14,312 bases of DNA from an uncultured Acidimicrobiaceae bacterium (GTDB lineage Bacteria; Actinomycetota; Acidimicrobiia; Acidimicrobiales; Microtrichaceae): NCBI GenBank assembly GCA_937868025.1, contig CALMLJ010000582.1, positions 1 to 14,312 of the forward strand, read 5' to 3'. Position numbers and translations under genes: made by a program. This document shows positions 13,893 through 14,312 of this stretch, one piece after another (positions within the stretch are counted from its first letter, which is position 1; each line of letters opens with the position of its first letter). The notes under the pieces were generated by a model. It ran no database searches and had not been told where the DNA came from. It saw only the letters and a program-made list of their open reading frames with translations.

Positions 13893-14308
13893 CAGAAGTC
13901 CTCCTCACGCTTGATGATGCGTGCCTTGACGGGCAGCTTCTGGATGGCCCGGTTGAGGGCGCCACGGGCGATCTCCTCGTCGGGGTACGACAGCTCGAAC
14001 ATCACACGACCCGGGCGAACCACGGCGACCCACTTCTCGGGGTTGCCCTTGCCCGAACCCATGCGGGTCTCGGCAGGCTTCTGCGTGATCGGCTTGTCCG
14101 GGAAGATGTTGATCCACACCTTGCCGCCACGCTTGATGTGGCGGGTCATGGCGATACGGGCTGCTTCGATCTGACGGGCGGTGATCCACCCGGGCTCGAG
14201 CGCCTGGATTCCGTACTGGCCGTAGGTGACCGACGGGGCACCCTTGGTGGCTCCGGTCAAGCGGCCGCGATGCTGCTTGCGGTGCTTGACCTTTCTCGGC
14301 ATCAACAT
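13892..14308 (-). CDS. rplP: 50S ribosomal protein L16
   Basis: L16 organises the A-site tRNA and the elbow region of the large subunit. The 138 residues start [19 protein letters not shown], the form shared with many bacteria (MLxPK/R), so the ATG at 14306-14308 is preferred over the ATG two codons later. [20 protein letters not shown] (29-48), [20 protein letters not shown] (61-80) and [19 protein letters not shown] (82-100) fit the family. The window ends 4 bases upstream, so the Shine-Dalgarno sequence and the end of rpsC, the expected preceding gene, cannot be seen. The gene itself looks complete, and it ends in a TGATG overlap with rpmC. Confidence 0.97.
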   Translation of the reverse strand: MLMPRKVKHRKQHRGRLTGATKGAPSVTYGQYGIQALEPGWITARQIEAARIAMTRHIKRGGKVWINIFPDKPITQKPAETRMGSGKGNPEKWVAVVRPGRVMFELSYPDEEIARGALNRAIQKLPVKARIIKREEDF

Positions 14309-14312
14309 GACT

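Noticed and set aside
14300..14312. Possible rpsC stop codon overlapping rplP
   Set aside because: A TGA at 14302-14304 would fit, but only a few bases of the upstream gene are in the window, so the frame cannot be tested.

Overview
This window is a housekeeping block from a high-G+C bacterium. All recognisable genes lie on the minus strand, so transcription runs from position 14312 down to 1. Gene order and protein sequences fit an actinobacterium. The form of IF1, the truA-rplM-rpsI-glmM-glmS tail and the odd GlmS start suggest class Acidimicrobiia, but that placement is inference from memory of the families, not a search.

Read in the direction of transcription, the window opens in the end of the S10 operon (rplP, rpmC, rpsQ). 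It continues through the spc operon (rplN, rplX, rplE, zinc-type rpsN, rpsH, rplF, rplR, rpsE, rpmD, rplO, secY, adk) and the alpha operon (infA, rpmJ, rpsM, rpsK, rpsD, rpoA, rplQ). Then come truA, the rplM-rpsI pair, glmM, and the first 113 codons of a glmS-like gene cut by the window edge. Together they encode parts of both ribosomal subunits, an initiation factor, the RNA polymerase alpha subunit, the Sec channel, adenylate kinase, a tRNA pseudouridine synthase, and the two enzymes that carry fructose-6-phosphate to glucosamine-1-phosphate for the cell wall.

From rplP to rplO the genes are almost seamless: eight junctions are TGATG, TAATG or ATGA overlaps, and several stop codons form part of the next Shine-Dalgarno sequence. 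From secY onward the spacing opens into intervals of 61 to 191 bases. Several of these hold strong hairpins without a U-tract, and one holds a good sigma70-type promoter (before infA). No interval longer than 300 bases lacks a gene. No tRNA, rRNA, mobile element or CRISPR array was seen.

The block is mostly ordinary. The items most worth attention are infA, which appears to start at CTG 8 bases after a perfect AGGAGG; a GlmS whose MCGI nucleophile motif is followed by an unfamiliar, apparently helical stretch instead of the usual glutaminase sequence; the absence of map between adk and infA; and the hairpin-bearing gaps before secY, rpmJ, rpoA, truA and rplM. No new multi-gene system is evident.
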